A stretch of 64,000 nt of DNA from Buxus sempervirens. Taxonomy: Eukaryota; Streptophyta; Magnoliopsida; Buxales; Buxaceae. The notes beneath the pieces are model-generated. The model saw only the letters and a program-made list of their open reading frames with translations. It was not told the DNA's origin and ran no database searches. Every line of letters starts with the position of its first letter. Within the stretch, counting starts at the first letter, position 1. This document shows positions 33,306 through 47,156 of the stretch, piece by piece. The DNA is taken from NCBI GenBank assembly GCA_947561395.2, contig OX387185.1, forward strand, positions 25,549,866-25,613,865, given 5' to 3'. A program made the translations under genes and the position numbers.

Positions 33306-36135
33306 TTAATCTCTCTCTTTCAAAAATTTTCTTCTGCAAATTTTCTGGTAATGTGGAAGTCTAAATTATACAGTCAAAAAGCATGTAACCCATTTTTAAA
33401 CGGTGATATTTTCTGTTGTTGCTTCTTTAATCAATTAGAAACACTTGATTTTCTTCCTTTAAGGGATTATGTTGGTCCATAGTTTGAAATGTTGGACAAA
33501 AATTAAACAGGCCTTTGTGCACTTGTCAGTAATTTATATTGATCAGGTTTCTTTAGGTTTATTGTATGACATTATATTTATCTTGGAAATCATTCTCATT
33601 TGATATGCAAATGTGCTCAGAAATTTTCTTTGTTTTTGTTATTTGATGAATCAAGTGCTGAAGATAAGAGAATAGTATTTGCTGGGCGAACAAAATCGAG
33701 GCAAGCATTTTAGACCTAAATGTATGGCGAAGGCATTCTATTTGTTTCCTGGGGGCTGGTTTTACTGTTTAGTTGTTTGCGGAATTACAGAATAAGGTAA
33801 CTTCACTCACTGTGATTTAAAATAATGTTCATTCATGTATTGTAAGACAAGGTTTTTAATATCGTGCTGATGGAAATTTGTTATGGTCCTACATGTTAAG
33901 TGCTTAACTAATGAAGTCTCCATAAGCCTTGTAGCTTTTGGAGCAATGGTTAGGCACGTTACAAATGGTATTGAAGCCAACCACTAACCCGGGTTTGTGT
34001 ATAGGCATGGTGTTATGTCATTGAATATTGATAGGTGAGGAGCTGCTAAAAGTGAAGTGTTGATAGAATGGTCTAGACGTCTGCTATGGAAACATGGTGG
34101 AATGTTACAGTCCTAGATGTTAAGTGCTTAATAATAAGGTCTCCATAAGCCTTGGGGCTCTTGGAGCAACGGTTAGGCACATAACAAAATTTGATTGGGG
34201 GGCTGGGAAAAATTTAATTGTGTTGAGTTCCCCCTTGTTTGAGAAAAAAATGGTCAAATTTTATTAAAATTGATAGAATTTTTATTTGAAACTTTTTGTG
34301 GGTTTAATGTGATTAAAAGACACCTAAAAGCTTCAAAATTTAAAGAAATTCACATACATGGTCATTTACATGTCTATGAGGAAGTAAAACTGTTTGTTGA
34401 CTAAGGGAAATATAGAAAAATTATGGCTAATTGATTGACTTATATTATGAAATCTTGTTGATGTTAAAATAAGAAACAATGGTAAGGAAATAAATCAAAA
34501 TATGATAAAATATATACAATGGCATGATACCATTAACACAAATAAAATAAATTCAAAAAAAGCAAATGACGAGATGAATCAAATATTTTCCAAATCCACC
34601 CAGAACACCCATAAAGATGTAAAAATGCTCACAAGTGAGTGTATTTTAGAAGTTTTAATAAAGATTTTCAAGCGAAAACTTAAAAATAGATGTAAGAAGT
34701 GTTTTGTCCAAATGTCACCGACATTGGACAAAATTTTGATTGAAGTCTGACACCTGAAAGATTTTCTTGTATAGAATCCAGATTTCTTTGGTATGTAGCA
34801 TTATTTGGCCAAGATTTTTTCAATGAAATCCTAGAAAATAAGGGAAGTATCAATTTCCCAAACTTCATGCCTCTGTGTGTGGTGGGGGGGAATTAGGGAA
34901 ATGTTGGTCTATAGACTCTATACCATGGTGTGGAATTACTTGAAAGATGTTTTGCCCTTTGATTCCTTTTACTTCTATAATCAAGAAGGTGATCATCAAA
35001 GTTCAGCCTCTTGGTCGCAATTAAATTGTTTATATTACAGAGTTTGACATCTACTATCCTTTATTTACATTTTCATGGTTGTCATTTTATTTTCTTCAGT
35101 GTTTTTGATTTTTTTTTTGGGTGGGGATGTTGTGGTGCTTGGGGCTAGAACATTTAATATTCTGATGAAACATGTAGTAAGGAATGAAGTGGATCTTTAT
35201 ATGTTTACAAAAACTGTAATGCAATTAAGACTCAGATTTCTAGGAACACAGTTGTTTCAATATCTATAGATACATTGCTAATTTGTACTTCCGAGCAAAA
35301 AAGTGTGTCAACCTTGAGGTTGATAGATAATGACATTATTACTTCATTTTTGAAATTGAGGGTTAAAAGATGGGGCTTTAGTTTCATTAGGCCAAAACTC
35401 AAAATAATTAAAATTGCATCTTGTCATTATTAAATTCTCATCCTCCATGTGCAGTACAAGTATATAAGGATAGATGGTCTGGGACTTAATTTCTTAAGCA
35501 CTTCGTATTTTTTGGTCTTTTGATAAGTTGCTGAGCACAAGAAATATTTTTTAGGAGGGATCCATTATGCTGACTATTCCTAAATCATTTGAGAGACCAT
35601 TAATACAAAGAAAAAAAAATAGTTTTTATTTGTCATTAAGTTAAAAATGCTAATAACTAAAAATTCACCCGTATGTTTCATAATCTCAAATTTTATTATT
35701 TTGGGCATAATATGGTGTTTACAGTTTCGTGGCGTGCCACTGAAATTTCGATTTTTTTGAGTTTGCGATGCATTTTACAGGAGGAAAATCGCTGATTTAC
35801 ATTTTTGGAGATTTTTTGTGGCGTGTCGAGCAAAATTGGGTGAAACGGGAGGGAACACAATTTTTTTTTTAAAAAAAAATCTTTTTATCCATTTTAATAG
35901 CCGATTCTAGGTGGCGTGTTGGCAAAATTTGGCGAAACCTCCCCAAAATAAAAAAAACTCTCAGTTTTTGTCTTTGTTGATTTTTCCAGCGTTTTAGCGT
36001 GAGATTTCATTTTATGCCCTCGGCGGCACAGCCATCTGCACCGAAACGGTAAACGTTGAATACAAATAAGAAATGTATCATTCCATAAGATTCCTCTGGT
36101 ATTAGGTTAACAAACATGCTTTATGTATTTGACAG
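33306..36135. other. intron-like non-coding DNA
   Basis: No coding sequence recognised. A block GTTAAGTGCTTAA..AAG TCTCCATAAGCCTTG is present twice (next entry). Around 35720-36060 the words TTTCGTGGCGTGCC and GGCACAGCC..ACCGAAACGGT may be ends of a small DNA element, unproven. Confidence 0.4.
33870..34185 (+). repeat. duplicated SINE-like block
   Basis: Two copies about 220 bp apart of GTCTCCATAAGCCTTG followed by GAGCAA.GGTTAGGCAC. The wording resembles the tRNA-like head of plant SINEs (box A near GGAGCAATGGTTAGGCAC, a weak box B-like CTAACCCGGGTTT), but no clear tail or duplication is seen. Confidence 0.35.
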
Positions 36136-36245
36136 AAGGTGTTGCTGGTTTTACAATCAGTTAAATGCTAGCCAAACTGAGGACTTGTGAGTGCAATCAT
36201 TATGTGAGGATGTGGAAGAGGGTTGATTTTAAAATAATTTCGAAG
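36136..36245 (+). CDS. exon with start codon of the PPR-like gene (coding from 36165)
   Basis: Acceptor TTTGACAG| at 36135, donor TCGAAG|GTATGG at 36245/36246. The start ATG is at 36165-36167 and gives 27 codons to the donor in phase 0, continuing as SKEWKNVAKRSNSSQSFG in the next exon. In the leader frame (phase 0 from 36136) a TAG at 36169-36171 begins one base after the ATG. Confidence 0.65.
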
Positions 36246-39200
36246 GTATGGTTTTTTCTCTTCTTTCTTTGTCTTCAACAGTTCTATATTGTATTATACT
36301 TTTGCCATCAGCATACATGAAGTAGCAGTAGAAATATCAGTTTTTCTTATTCTTAGAAAATGAGAAGTAAAATAAGTCCTTCAATGCTTTTGATAACTCT
36401 TGGTAATAATTTTTAATGAACCAGTAGTCAGGAGGATCAATTTACCTGGTTCTTAAAGATGCTATATTTCATGTTTATGCTTTGTAAAGCATTGGTTCCT
36501 ATGTATTATTTATGCACATGTCTATATTAAGCATGATTTAGATTTAAGTTTTTTTTTCCTAATAACTTAAATATTTGCTGGTCATCATTTATTTTTGTCT
36601 GATTTTGGAGTTTATTGGTGCTCACAAAATTATCTATGAATGTCACTTAACCTTGTTGGGAAGGTAACACTTGATATTAAGAATGTATGGAATTTGGACT
36701 TATGGCTGTGAATAGAGGGTACTTATAACCCGAAAATGCTTGTTTCCTGTATGGATGTTCAAGTGCTGTTAATGGACCTTGGATTGGGAGATCAAAATTA
36801 TGGTTGCAATACTAAGCAGAACATTCCATCTGTGTAGAGTTCACATATGGAGATACTTCCTTGACTGCATTGCAGTGGCATCTATCTGATAAGATGAAGC
36901 TGAGAATATTTTGGCCCACAGTTGATAATATGTTGCTGTGTTGCATCAGAACAGAACTAGTAGGGTTATTCGTGGATTTCAAAGAGTTTTTTTTTGTTTG
37001 TTTCAGCTTTTGGTTTTTGGGAAGCCAGAGAAGGGGAGAAGGTGTAGGTTTAATCTTTGGTTTGGACAATTCTTTTCTTAGTTTGAGTTTTTTTCCTGGA
37101 CCATACTAGTTTCATTCTGGTTTCGGAATGTCTTCTTGATTTTTTTAGGTGTCAACTAGGAAGATTTATTAGCTGCAAAATTCTAGTGGCTCCACAGGAA
37201 TACAGAGTTGGATGATTATTCGTTTTCTTCAGTAAAATACAAGTCTTAGATAACTTGGTTCTGTTCATGGGAAATGAAGTGGGACAGTTAACTTGATATT
37301 TATTTATATTGCCTTTCTAGCGTGTTTTTGAATGATATGATAACTGATCAAGGAGATCTGTTTTCTTACTCCTTGGAAACCATTCTATTTCTTGTTTTAT
37401 CTTCACCTCCTGAACAAGTTTCGTAGGTGTTGAACTAGTGAAGAGAGATCTGTTCTTCTCCTATTGCTATTGTTTTTTTTTTTTATCAGTAATACTAGAA
37501 GATATATTAATGTAGATAAAAATAAATGCAGAGTACACAAAAAGTGTACCGCTAGATAGGGAAAGAAGAGGAGAGGGAGAGAAGGGGAAAACCAAAATCA
37601 CCCAACCTCCTGGAGCCCAGCACACACAACCCCTGCACTCCACCCAAATGTCTGAGAAAGAGTTACAAGATAAAAAAAATTTCCAGTTTATAAAGAGATG
37701 GTATAGGAATGACTGAAGGCCACCAAAACATGAGTTTAAGTTTTATGAAGAAGCTGCTCTTGGGGTACGGTTTATGGATGTGAGTGAGGGAGCATAATGA
37801 TTAAATTCCACCGGCTAAAAATCCCGATCAACCTTTTCCTTTCTTCTGATTTGATAGTTTTACTACAACCATCATTTATTAATCAAAACTAAATGGAGGT
37901 AATAAATTATTATATTGCCTATGCTTTTTGGGATGCATGACATGGTAATGCAATTGTGCATTGGTATTTTGAATTTGGTTGCAGTTAGGGCTTCAAGGAA
38001 GGATGAAAGGTGAGGTGTTTTTATTTTGATAAAAAAGGTCGTTGAATGAATGAGAAGAAGATGAATTTTAATCCCTGATCTTGCAACAGGATCCCTTCTC
38101 TCTCTAATGAAGAAGAAGGAGAAGATGTTAAGAAAAAGCATACCTATTTCACAGTGGGGAGGAGAAGGGATGCATGCAATAGTGATGTTGTCCAACAAGA
38201 TTTGATGAATAAGGAGAAAGGAAGGGAGACCAGTTTGTATTGAATAGAGATAATGAAATAGTGAAACAGAGGTACTAATGTCTCTAGATTTTTTTGATGA
38301 ATGATGAAAATTCATTAATTATTAGAAAATAGAAAGATACAAAGGCCCATGAGAGGGTGAGCAAAAAACAGCAAACTAGGTAGATCATTGAAGGAGAGAA
38401 GGATTTGAACTCCTGCTGAGGCACACCCAAGAGGCAAATGAGATCAAAATGTCCTCTAAAATTATGTATTTGCTGGAAATAGCATCTTCAATGATGCTTC
38501 AATTATGTGCCAGCCAAATTACCCATGAGGTAGCAAAAAAGGCTGATTTGGTAAACTCTTTTTCTTTCCTACAAAGGAAAGGAAAATGCCATTAATGTAC
38601 CAAATCGACTAGGATTCCTGGGAAGACCCAACTTAATCGTATCCCCCTCCAATAAAGAGGACTCCAAAAATCTAGCCAGCTCATAATGAATCAGAATGTT
38701 AGTTACTAATTCCCGTTCTTTAAGACACAACACGAAAACGTGGGGAGACATAGCTAACCACTTCCTTTGCCTTTGGAGGTTGTCGAGAGTATTTATGCTA
38801 TTGTAAAGAGCAGTCTAAAGAAAGACTTTTACTGTAGGAGGGGCTGGGGATTTCCAAAGAAAGGTGGGGAAAAAGGAGGGCGCATAGGACTAGGGGGTGC
38901 AAAGAAACTCGATGAAGGAATTGGATGAGAAGGAGCCATGCTGTGAAAGGGTCTAAATATGATGGTCAAGGAGGTGAGGCTTAATAATCATAGGGCTAAG
39001 ATCAACACGAAGAGAACCCAAGTCCTCTAATTCCCTTAGGCAAAGGTCACAACGAAATAAGAGGTTCCAAACAAGGCCCAAGGAACTCCAAGATAGAATA
39101 TCTAACACCATGGGTTTCCCAAGTAGTCTAACACGGTAGAGTCTAGGTTATTGATGGGGGAGAAGAGAAGGCCCCACCAAGGATCGTCCAAAATAACATA

Positions 39201-42200
39201 GAGGAGCTAAAGGTTGGAAGATAGGAGCAATATTATACATTGCTTTCCAAAGAGTGACACCATTTTTCTTGTCTTGGGCTTACCTCTCTTCCATTTCTAT
39301 GCATTCCATATTTTCTTACAATAATCTATGCCACAAAGTTCCACGTTCCTCCCCAAGCTGCCATAACCATCTTCCATAAAGGATGTATTCCTAGAATGTA
39401 AGTTCCCCAGCCCTAAACCTCTCTGATTTATGCTCGTGTACACTCTACTGATGTCTCTTGATTTGGTTTTAGCTAGGATTGAGATGAGAAGTGTTTATTT
39501 GGAAAATACAAATGTACCATTTGCAACCTTAGCCTTTGTCTTGCAACAAAGGATGCTATGGACATTGTTCCTAAAAACCCTTTTTTCATAAGAAGATTAG
39601 CCCACAATAATGAGGAACAAGGAGGACATATATATATATAGTTGATTTGCCCTAATTGTGTTTGTGTGTGTTTGTTTTTTAATTTTTATTTACTTAATTT
39701 TTTTTCTCCTTTTGTATGTGGTTGGCATATGCTTCTTAAAAAATAAAACCCTCTTTGCTTATAATTAGTAGATAGTTAAATGAGCACAAATTCAATGTGG
39801 AGGGATGACGTGCCACGTCTGGGGTTCACATTGGCCGCTTGGAGAATGTTTTGTTTTTTAGATATACTAATAGTGTGTGTACCAGGCTTAATAATAGCAG
39901 CCATTGAAGTAGGTCACATACAAGTACCTATAGGTCTTCCATGCTAGAAGCTAGATTGAATAAATTCGATCCACGACCCTTCCTACCTTAGTTACTGATC
40001 AAAGCTTAACCAAGTAATGTATCCTTCATATTTGATGACATGATCATTTTTCAGATTTTTATCTGACCAAAGAATGTTTACATGTTCATTTTCATTGCAT
40101 AATAACTCCCCTTGTACTAAACCAAAATAAAAATATTCACTAGACAAGAAATTGCACATAAAAAATTTCAAAAGTGGGTAATTCTATCCTTTCATTAAAT
40201 TTGTTGAATGTTGAATGATCTTAGGCTACATCATTTTTTCCTAGGAAACCAAGATTTGGTAAAATAAATTTTTAATAAAATGAATTTATGTGTGATTGTT
40301 TGGGAGATGGCATACGTTTTCAAAATTATGTATGTCATTTTTAAAACCATATCTTCAGTCAGACTGAAATTATTAAAGTCGTATCTGACTGATTTTATCA
40401 ATATTTTTTTTGGTCTCCATTACCCTCATAGATCTTTCAATGGGGTAACCCCCTAAATCTTCTCATGGTTGCTCCCTAGATTCTTTGACACTTGGGTTAT
40501 TCTTCATAACCCTTGTTCCATCACTCTTGCTCATAATTTGATATTATGACATAATTCCACAACCATGTATAGTTCCAAACATCTCAGTTACTCTTATATA
40601 TAGGTACAACAGTACTCCTCCAAGCATTTGGCATTTTTCTGGTCCTTAAGATTTCATTAAATAATTTAACCTTTAAATTCAAGCATTGAATATGGTTTCT
40701 CTGATTTTATTTGAAATTGGAAGGGATTTCCTCCATGTTGGTGATGCGGCAGTGATATGTTACTTGTTGTGCCTGCCAACATGGCCAAGGTTTTAAATCT
40801 TGGTTTCGGTACTGATAGCAGTCATAGCCGGTACTGGTACGTACTGCTGGTACAGTTTGGCATCGGCCAGTAATGAATGCTTCCACCAAAGTGTGAGTTT
40901 AGAAAATTCCAGAGAGTGGATAAACTTCCTATAATCGGAAGTGCTTGACTCTTGCATCGTGCATAATACAACAATACATTCGGACGACATTACGTTTGTT
41001 AAGTCAGTCTTGTTCTAGATAAAAAGGGGTGCCTCTTTGGTTGACCGCTGATTTGATTTGTAGATCTAGAATTCATAAAAATGTATATATTTCTTATCTA
41101 ATCGTCCTGTCATCTTCAAATGTCTAGTCTTGCAATGAATTGGTTTTTGAATATCTTCTTTGAATATGTAAGGACTAGTTTGGTAATGGACTCTTGCCCA
41201 ATATGTTCAAGTCAATTTCTGTTGAGTTCATGGGAATAAATTTGGCTAAATATATACTAATAATATGGTTTCCTGAATAATTCGTAATGGATAGGATATA
41301 TGGGGGCATTGGAATGATTGGAATTCCTATGTTTGATTTGTATGAAGACTGATAAGTGAGGTTCTATCCAAACAGTTTTGATATTTCTAAGTTGTTTGTA
41401 TATTGAATCAATTCTGTGCAGGAGTGGAAAAATGTGGCTAAAAGGAGCAATTCTTCCCAAAGCTTTGGGAGCTCAGATGGTATTATTTTTTCTGTGTGAA
41501 CTTTTTTGTGTATTTCTACTGAAAGAAATCAGAGCTTCTTATTTTCTTTTTTTTAACCAAATTTTTTTTATCAATTCTGAAATTTTTTTTATTCACATTT
41601 CTATGTATACATTATACATGCAGATATGTAACATACTAGGATTAGTGGCTTAAGTTGTATGCAGATATGTAACAATGCAAGGATTAGTGCCTTATGTTGT
41701 GATTGATAGGATGAAATGAGGACTAATGGTTCTGTTTTAGAAGTCTGGGGAACAAAATACCTCAGACCCATTAGGAACATTCTGAGTACCAGCTCTAGTA
41801 GGAACACTCTGAATACCAACTCACTACAGCTAGGTGGTTAGGTGACCATTCTTACCAATAACATCAAGATTTTATACGCATATTAGCTTCCTATCTCCTG
41901 ATGTCTTGTGTGTAGATGCTTGCTAAGAATAGAAGCTGACTAATTATATGGCCCCTTGGTGTTTTTTATACTATCACAGAAATTTTGATATGGTAGGTTT
42001 ATGTTAGGCATGTAGCGCCCCGGATATGGATTTGTTCACTAAAGATAAAAACCCAAATAAAAAAGCACTATACATGGGCCCAAAGCACTAAATTCCGGAA
42101 TCAAGTAACATTGAATCATAGTACGGAAGAATAGAAACTAAAAACTACTAATAATTCATTTCCTTTAAAATAAATGCGTAATGACATCAAGTTCCAAATA

Positions 42201-45200
42201 AAAATTCTGGAATAAGGTTCAACTACCACTTGCTAACTCACTCCCTAACTCATAATAAACCATAAACTGAAATAAAAGTCCTCTAATAACAATCATCTAC
42301 TATCCTACATTCTCTCTATCATCCTGTGTCTCTACCCCAAGATTCATGTCCTTTCTTGGAGTATCCGAAAATAAAACATTAAAATAAGTATGAGACATAA
42401 CATCTCAGCTAGTAACATCATGTGATTATGCCCAAAGAATAACGCGGCTATTGCAGTATAGATTGGGGTGTCAATTCTGCGGAGTCGGAAGAAACACTAT
42501 AATAATATAAACTTGAAGGAAAATATCAGATGACAAGTTAATAAGAATCTGAAAAATATTTTGAAATCTACTTAAGATAGATGTAATTAAAATGTAATTA
42601 GAATAATAATCAAAAGGGTAGTAAAGCTTTGGGCTTCCATCAATCGGATCCAATACTATGATTTTTTCAATCCAAACTATGAACACAATTAGGGATTATA
42701 GTACCAAATTCCCTAATTGGAAGATATGAAAATATAATCATTTAATTTCTCAAAATTAATCTAGGATTTATTCTCCCCCACAACCCACAGTTTTCATCTA
42801 TTAAACTTAGCTCTAAAGACAACACTATACTCACAAGCAGTAGTGTAGCAAAAGATCACATCAATAGCATGAAAATTAAAATGTTCAAGTCACAATCATA
42901 TATTCATAATCCTATAGCTCAATAAAATCAAACCATAGAAAGATTTAATATAATTGTCTTATAATATTACATTCAAATCAAATAGAGAATTCAATCCTAA
43001 AATCTGAAAAATTATGCTTAATCCATGAATAAAAAGAAATTCAAAATATTTTCACCAATCAATGTCTGCCCTAGGCTTTAACTAAAAGATTAGCTATTCA
43101 TGTTTATTGGAAACCCAATAATCCATGAATAGCCATCTCCATTACATGGGTATGAAGGAAAAGAAAAGAACTCGAACTCCTCTGTTGCTCTTCTTGTCTC
43201 CCTCTATTTTTTCTTCTTCTAAAGCGTAGCACCTCCTCTGAAAAGAGAGAACAGAGCCCCCAGACGGCTGTTTTTTTCCTTAAGAAAAAGAAAGCCCCAA
43301 AACCTTCTTGATCCCAAAATTTGCATCAACAAAATCCCTGCAACTGTGGATCCCGTTCTATTGCATTTTTCACATGTCAGATGTGTGAATTTTGAATTGC
43401 TTGTGAGACATGAATTTTTAGAGCTTCAAATCAGCTTTCCAACTCACCAAATTTCGTCTCAATCCGATATCTGAGATGAAAGTTATAACCAAAACAATGA
43501 CAGCTGTGCAGGAAGACTCCTAATCTGAGTTGAATGCGATTTTGATAAGATTCTCCGTGTTTATCTTCCTTCTTTTCATTCAAAATCTTTCATATTTTAG
43601 GATTTATTCTGCAATCAAAATATCCATGCATTAAAATTCATTTTAGGCACGAAATTAATATTTAACATTAATTCTAAAATCAAATATAAAAGGCATGAAT
43701 TACCTAAAATGGATGTGATAATGTTCATAAAAATCTACTATAAATATGAAAAATTAAGCTTTTATCACCATGCATGAATAAAACAATCTTTATAACATTT
43801 CAAAGCATAACATGATGTTGAACAATATAAGTCATGTCGAATAAACCAAGTATAAACAATATAGCAATAAAAAAAAAATTCATGTTCAAACTAAACGTCC
43901 AAGTATTTCCAAAACATAAGTTTCTTTATTTCAAACCAAATCCACGCGATGTATAACATCATAGGACTCATGAATTGACATATCTTTGCAAAGCTAAGGC
44001 CTGCCCTAATTGCCGCCTCACGACTTATGTGCAAAGCCGAGATATACGGTCATCATCTTATTGTGAATCACCCAACCAGATACAGTATTAGGTTGGCAAG
44101 TACAGTTTAGTCAAACTGCAACAATAAATAGAGAGGGGGAATACCATACCGAAATACACGGTGGGTAATCCAATAGAAAGACCTCGCTGAGATACATGAT
44201 GGGTTGGATTGTTGTAGTACAACCAGATACAGGAAGGCCTCACCGAGATACACGGTGGGAGCATAGATGGAACAGGGTTAACAAAGAGTATATTACTTCA
44301 CTATCTAGTTAAACTATGGATCTATAACGAGCTATGCTCGCTAGACTCTAAAACAATTACTAAAACCACTAGTCTCTAATACCAATTTGTGCCCAACAAG
44401 GTATAAATTAACTCCAAGATACATGGAAGAAAACCAAGTCTCAACCTAAGATACGTGAGTGAGAAACAACCCACTCTAAGATACACGGAGGGAAAAACCA
44501 TCAATTCTGCCTCAATATTCTTGGAAACCATTATAGATAGTTTCAATACAAGTGTGGAGAACAATTAAATCAAACCAATTTGAAAAGAAATGCATTTAGT
44601 ACGTTAAAACCTCAAAACTAGACTCTTTTTAGCAAAACATATCCAAATTCTTTAATAAAATCCCAAAAATACATTTACCAGTGCAACCAATTCCAAAATA
44701 CCCTAATCTAGTTGATCTTTAAGTTGAAATTTCATAAAAATAGGTTTAGAATAAAAAAAAACCTAGGTAATTTGGTCAAAATTCTGAAAATTTGGAAGTC
44801 CACGTTCAATCCTAGGTTAGGCAGCATATCGAGCATTCAGAGTAAATAATTCTGGGAAAAGGGCACACGATATTGCGCTCGAACAATATGTCGAGCGGAG
44901 TGGAATTCTGAGTTTAATGCATTGGGCGTTGGTGTAGCGCTCAAGCTCAACAGTGAGCATCAACGAACAGAAGGGAAAGCTGCTCTAGCATTGCTTGTGC
45001 GGAGGTCGGGCGTTTGAAATCTGCTCTCTGTTTCATAAACTAAATACAGTCGGTCGATCCATCGCTCGAGCTGGGTCGTGCGTTCAAGAAATTGGTTGTG
45101 GCAATCAAGATCGCGCTCGAGTGAAGCTCGTGCGTCACAGCTAATTCGTTGAATTCTGAAATTTTTTGAAACTTCTGATTTTTCAAATCTAAATTATCTA

Positions 45201-47117
45201 AGCATGGTTTTCCTCATTCCAATCAATTCGAAATCATGCAAGATCATCTTTTAAACATGATAGATCATTCTAAAACCAACAAATCACAAATTCGAAGGTT
45301 TTCTTGTCAATAATAAATAAATCTCATGCATAAACATAAATTTCAGCAACTCGAACAGTTTTAACTCTCAGATCATGATATGGTTTTCAAGGTCTATAAA
45401 TCAAATCTCAAATCCCCAATACTTAAACAAATCCTCCATCTTTATTCGGCTAATCCAGAAAACAATGCTCTTAAATAGTTTCAAGGGGTGTTTCTTGCCT
45501 CTTATACGAAAACCTCAAGTAAAAACTCTTCAGATCTCGATATCAGCAATCCCCACACCAGCTAACAGGAATCAATCGTCAAGCACTTGTTCTTAACTCC
45601 TCTTCCTTGTTATTCCAACTGTCCAAAACCAAAGACAAACTTCAGCCGATTTCACAAGAGCATAAAGTTTTCCCAAATTTTAGAAACTTACTATTTATTC
45701 TCACACACCCAAATCAACCCTGATGCATGGTTTCTTAAACATGCACAACTCCTTTAGAAGTCTCATATGCCCAACTTATTACATATATTAATTTTTAATT
45801 TTTATTTAAAACATGATTCCCTACATCTAACCTCTATCATGCACATGCACCTTAACCAATATGAATTAAAATAAACCTTAATTAACACTCATCTTGATCA
45901 AGCCTCTATACCCTTGAATTAGTCCTCAAAATTCAAATTTGATCTTCATCTTCACCACCTAATCAAAACAATATAATAGACGAGGCACGCATCCCTAGAT
46001 TTCCTTAATTAACTTAAATAAAATAATTAGGGAAAATCAGGGGATTACTAGGCATTTTGATCTTAGGGTCTAAAATATTGTTTTATATCGTGCGGTACGT
46101 GGGATACATATTGTGTATCATGTGTGTCGGCATGATACACAATGATGTTTCAAAAATCTACCCTTAAACTAGCCTCATCATTCAGTAATCAAAGGATAGA
46201 CCTTTTCTCTCAAACCAAAAATCCATTTAAAAATCCCTCATACCCCATTGAAATACATCTATATTTGATCTCACCAGCGCTAAAATTTGTGAGAAAAAGT
46301 TCTTTAAACTCTTTCAACGAATCGAACGAGGAAAATCACATTGTTCTATAGTTTCGATAGGTATTGAAAATTTTCAATTTTATTCATTATAGTTATTATT
46401 TTTTGTGTTCCAAAAAAGCAATGAAAATTATTATTATTTTTTGAAGAAAAACTATTTAAAAAAAAATCGTTAGTTTGGGTTCAAAATTTTATATGAGATG
46501 GGATGGGATTGATCTATCATACCTACGATTCTTGTAATTTTCATTAAAGAGTTATTTATTAATAATTATTTTTCAAAAGATTACTTTAGTTTTATTCAGA
46601 ACTTGAAATTTGGGTTTCAAATTTTTAATGGGATGATATAATTGTTGATATAATTATTTAATTTACCCAATGATTATAATAATTTTGTTTTTAAAATTTG
46701 GTTTTTGATTACTATAACTATTTTGATTTCAAATTTTTTGTTTGTACCAACTCGGTATTGATTATTATTTAATTTTTTAACTTGTTTTTCAATTCTCAAA
46801 GGCTCAAACATACTTTCTCATTGAAGATGCAACGAAGGAGATTTGGAAACAAAAATTTATGGTTAAAGTAGCAATTCTTTCTTATAGATTTTTGATTTAG
46901 ATTTTGATCTCTGTGTGGATTATGTAATAGTTTGTGGATTGTTGTGTTAAGTTTTTACTGATAATTTTCTTATTGTAATTATTGGTTTATTGAGCATATT
47001 GTGGCCTTTCTTAATATTTAGTTAATTTTTTCTAAAGTTCAATTTAGTTGTGCATATGTCGATTTTTTTCCATATAGACTTATATTCTTTTTGTGGGGCC
47101 TATGATGTGAGAAACAT

Positions 47118-47156
<39 letters not shown>

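Larger units (their letters stand above)
42011..46049 (-). mobile_element. LTR-G: solo LTR inside an intron of the PPR-like gene
   Basis: It starts TGTAGCGCCCCGG and ends GGGGATTACT, where TTACA would be usual. The flanks are a perfect 5-bp duplication AGGCA (42006-42010 and 46050-46054). Length 4039 bp. It has the stem-loop at 42391, an array built on GAGATACACGGTGGG variants (about 44030-44500) and GCGCTCGAG palindromes (44825-45150). It lies antisense to the host gene. Confidence 0.85.

Noticed and set aside
36136..36197. Alternative exon reading RCCWFYNQLNASQTED with donor at GACTT|GTGAGT
   Set aside because: The phase does not fit the next exon at 41422, whereas the ATG at 36165 with donor at 36245 joins all later exons in frame.
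37872..38315. 147-codon frame on the - strand
   Set aside because: It spans sequence around an L1 tail, shows no domain and no start context; treated as chance.
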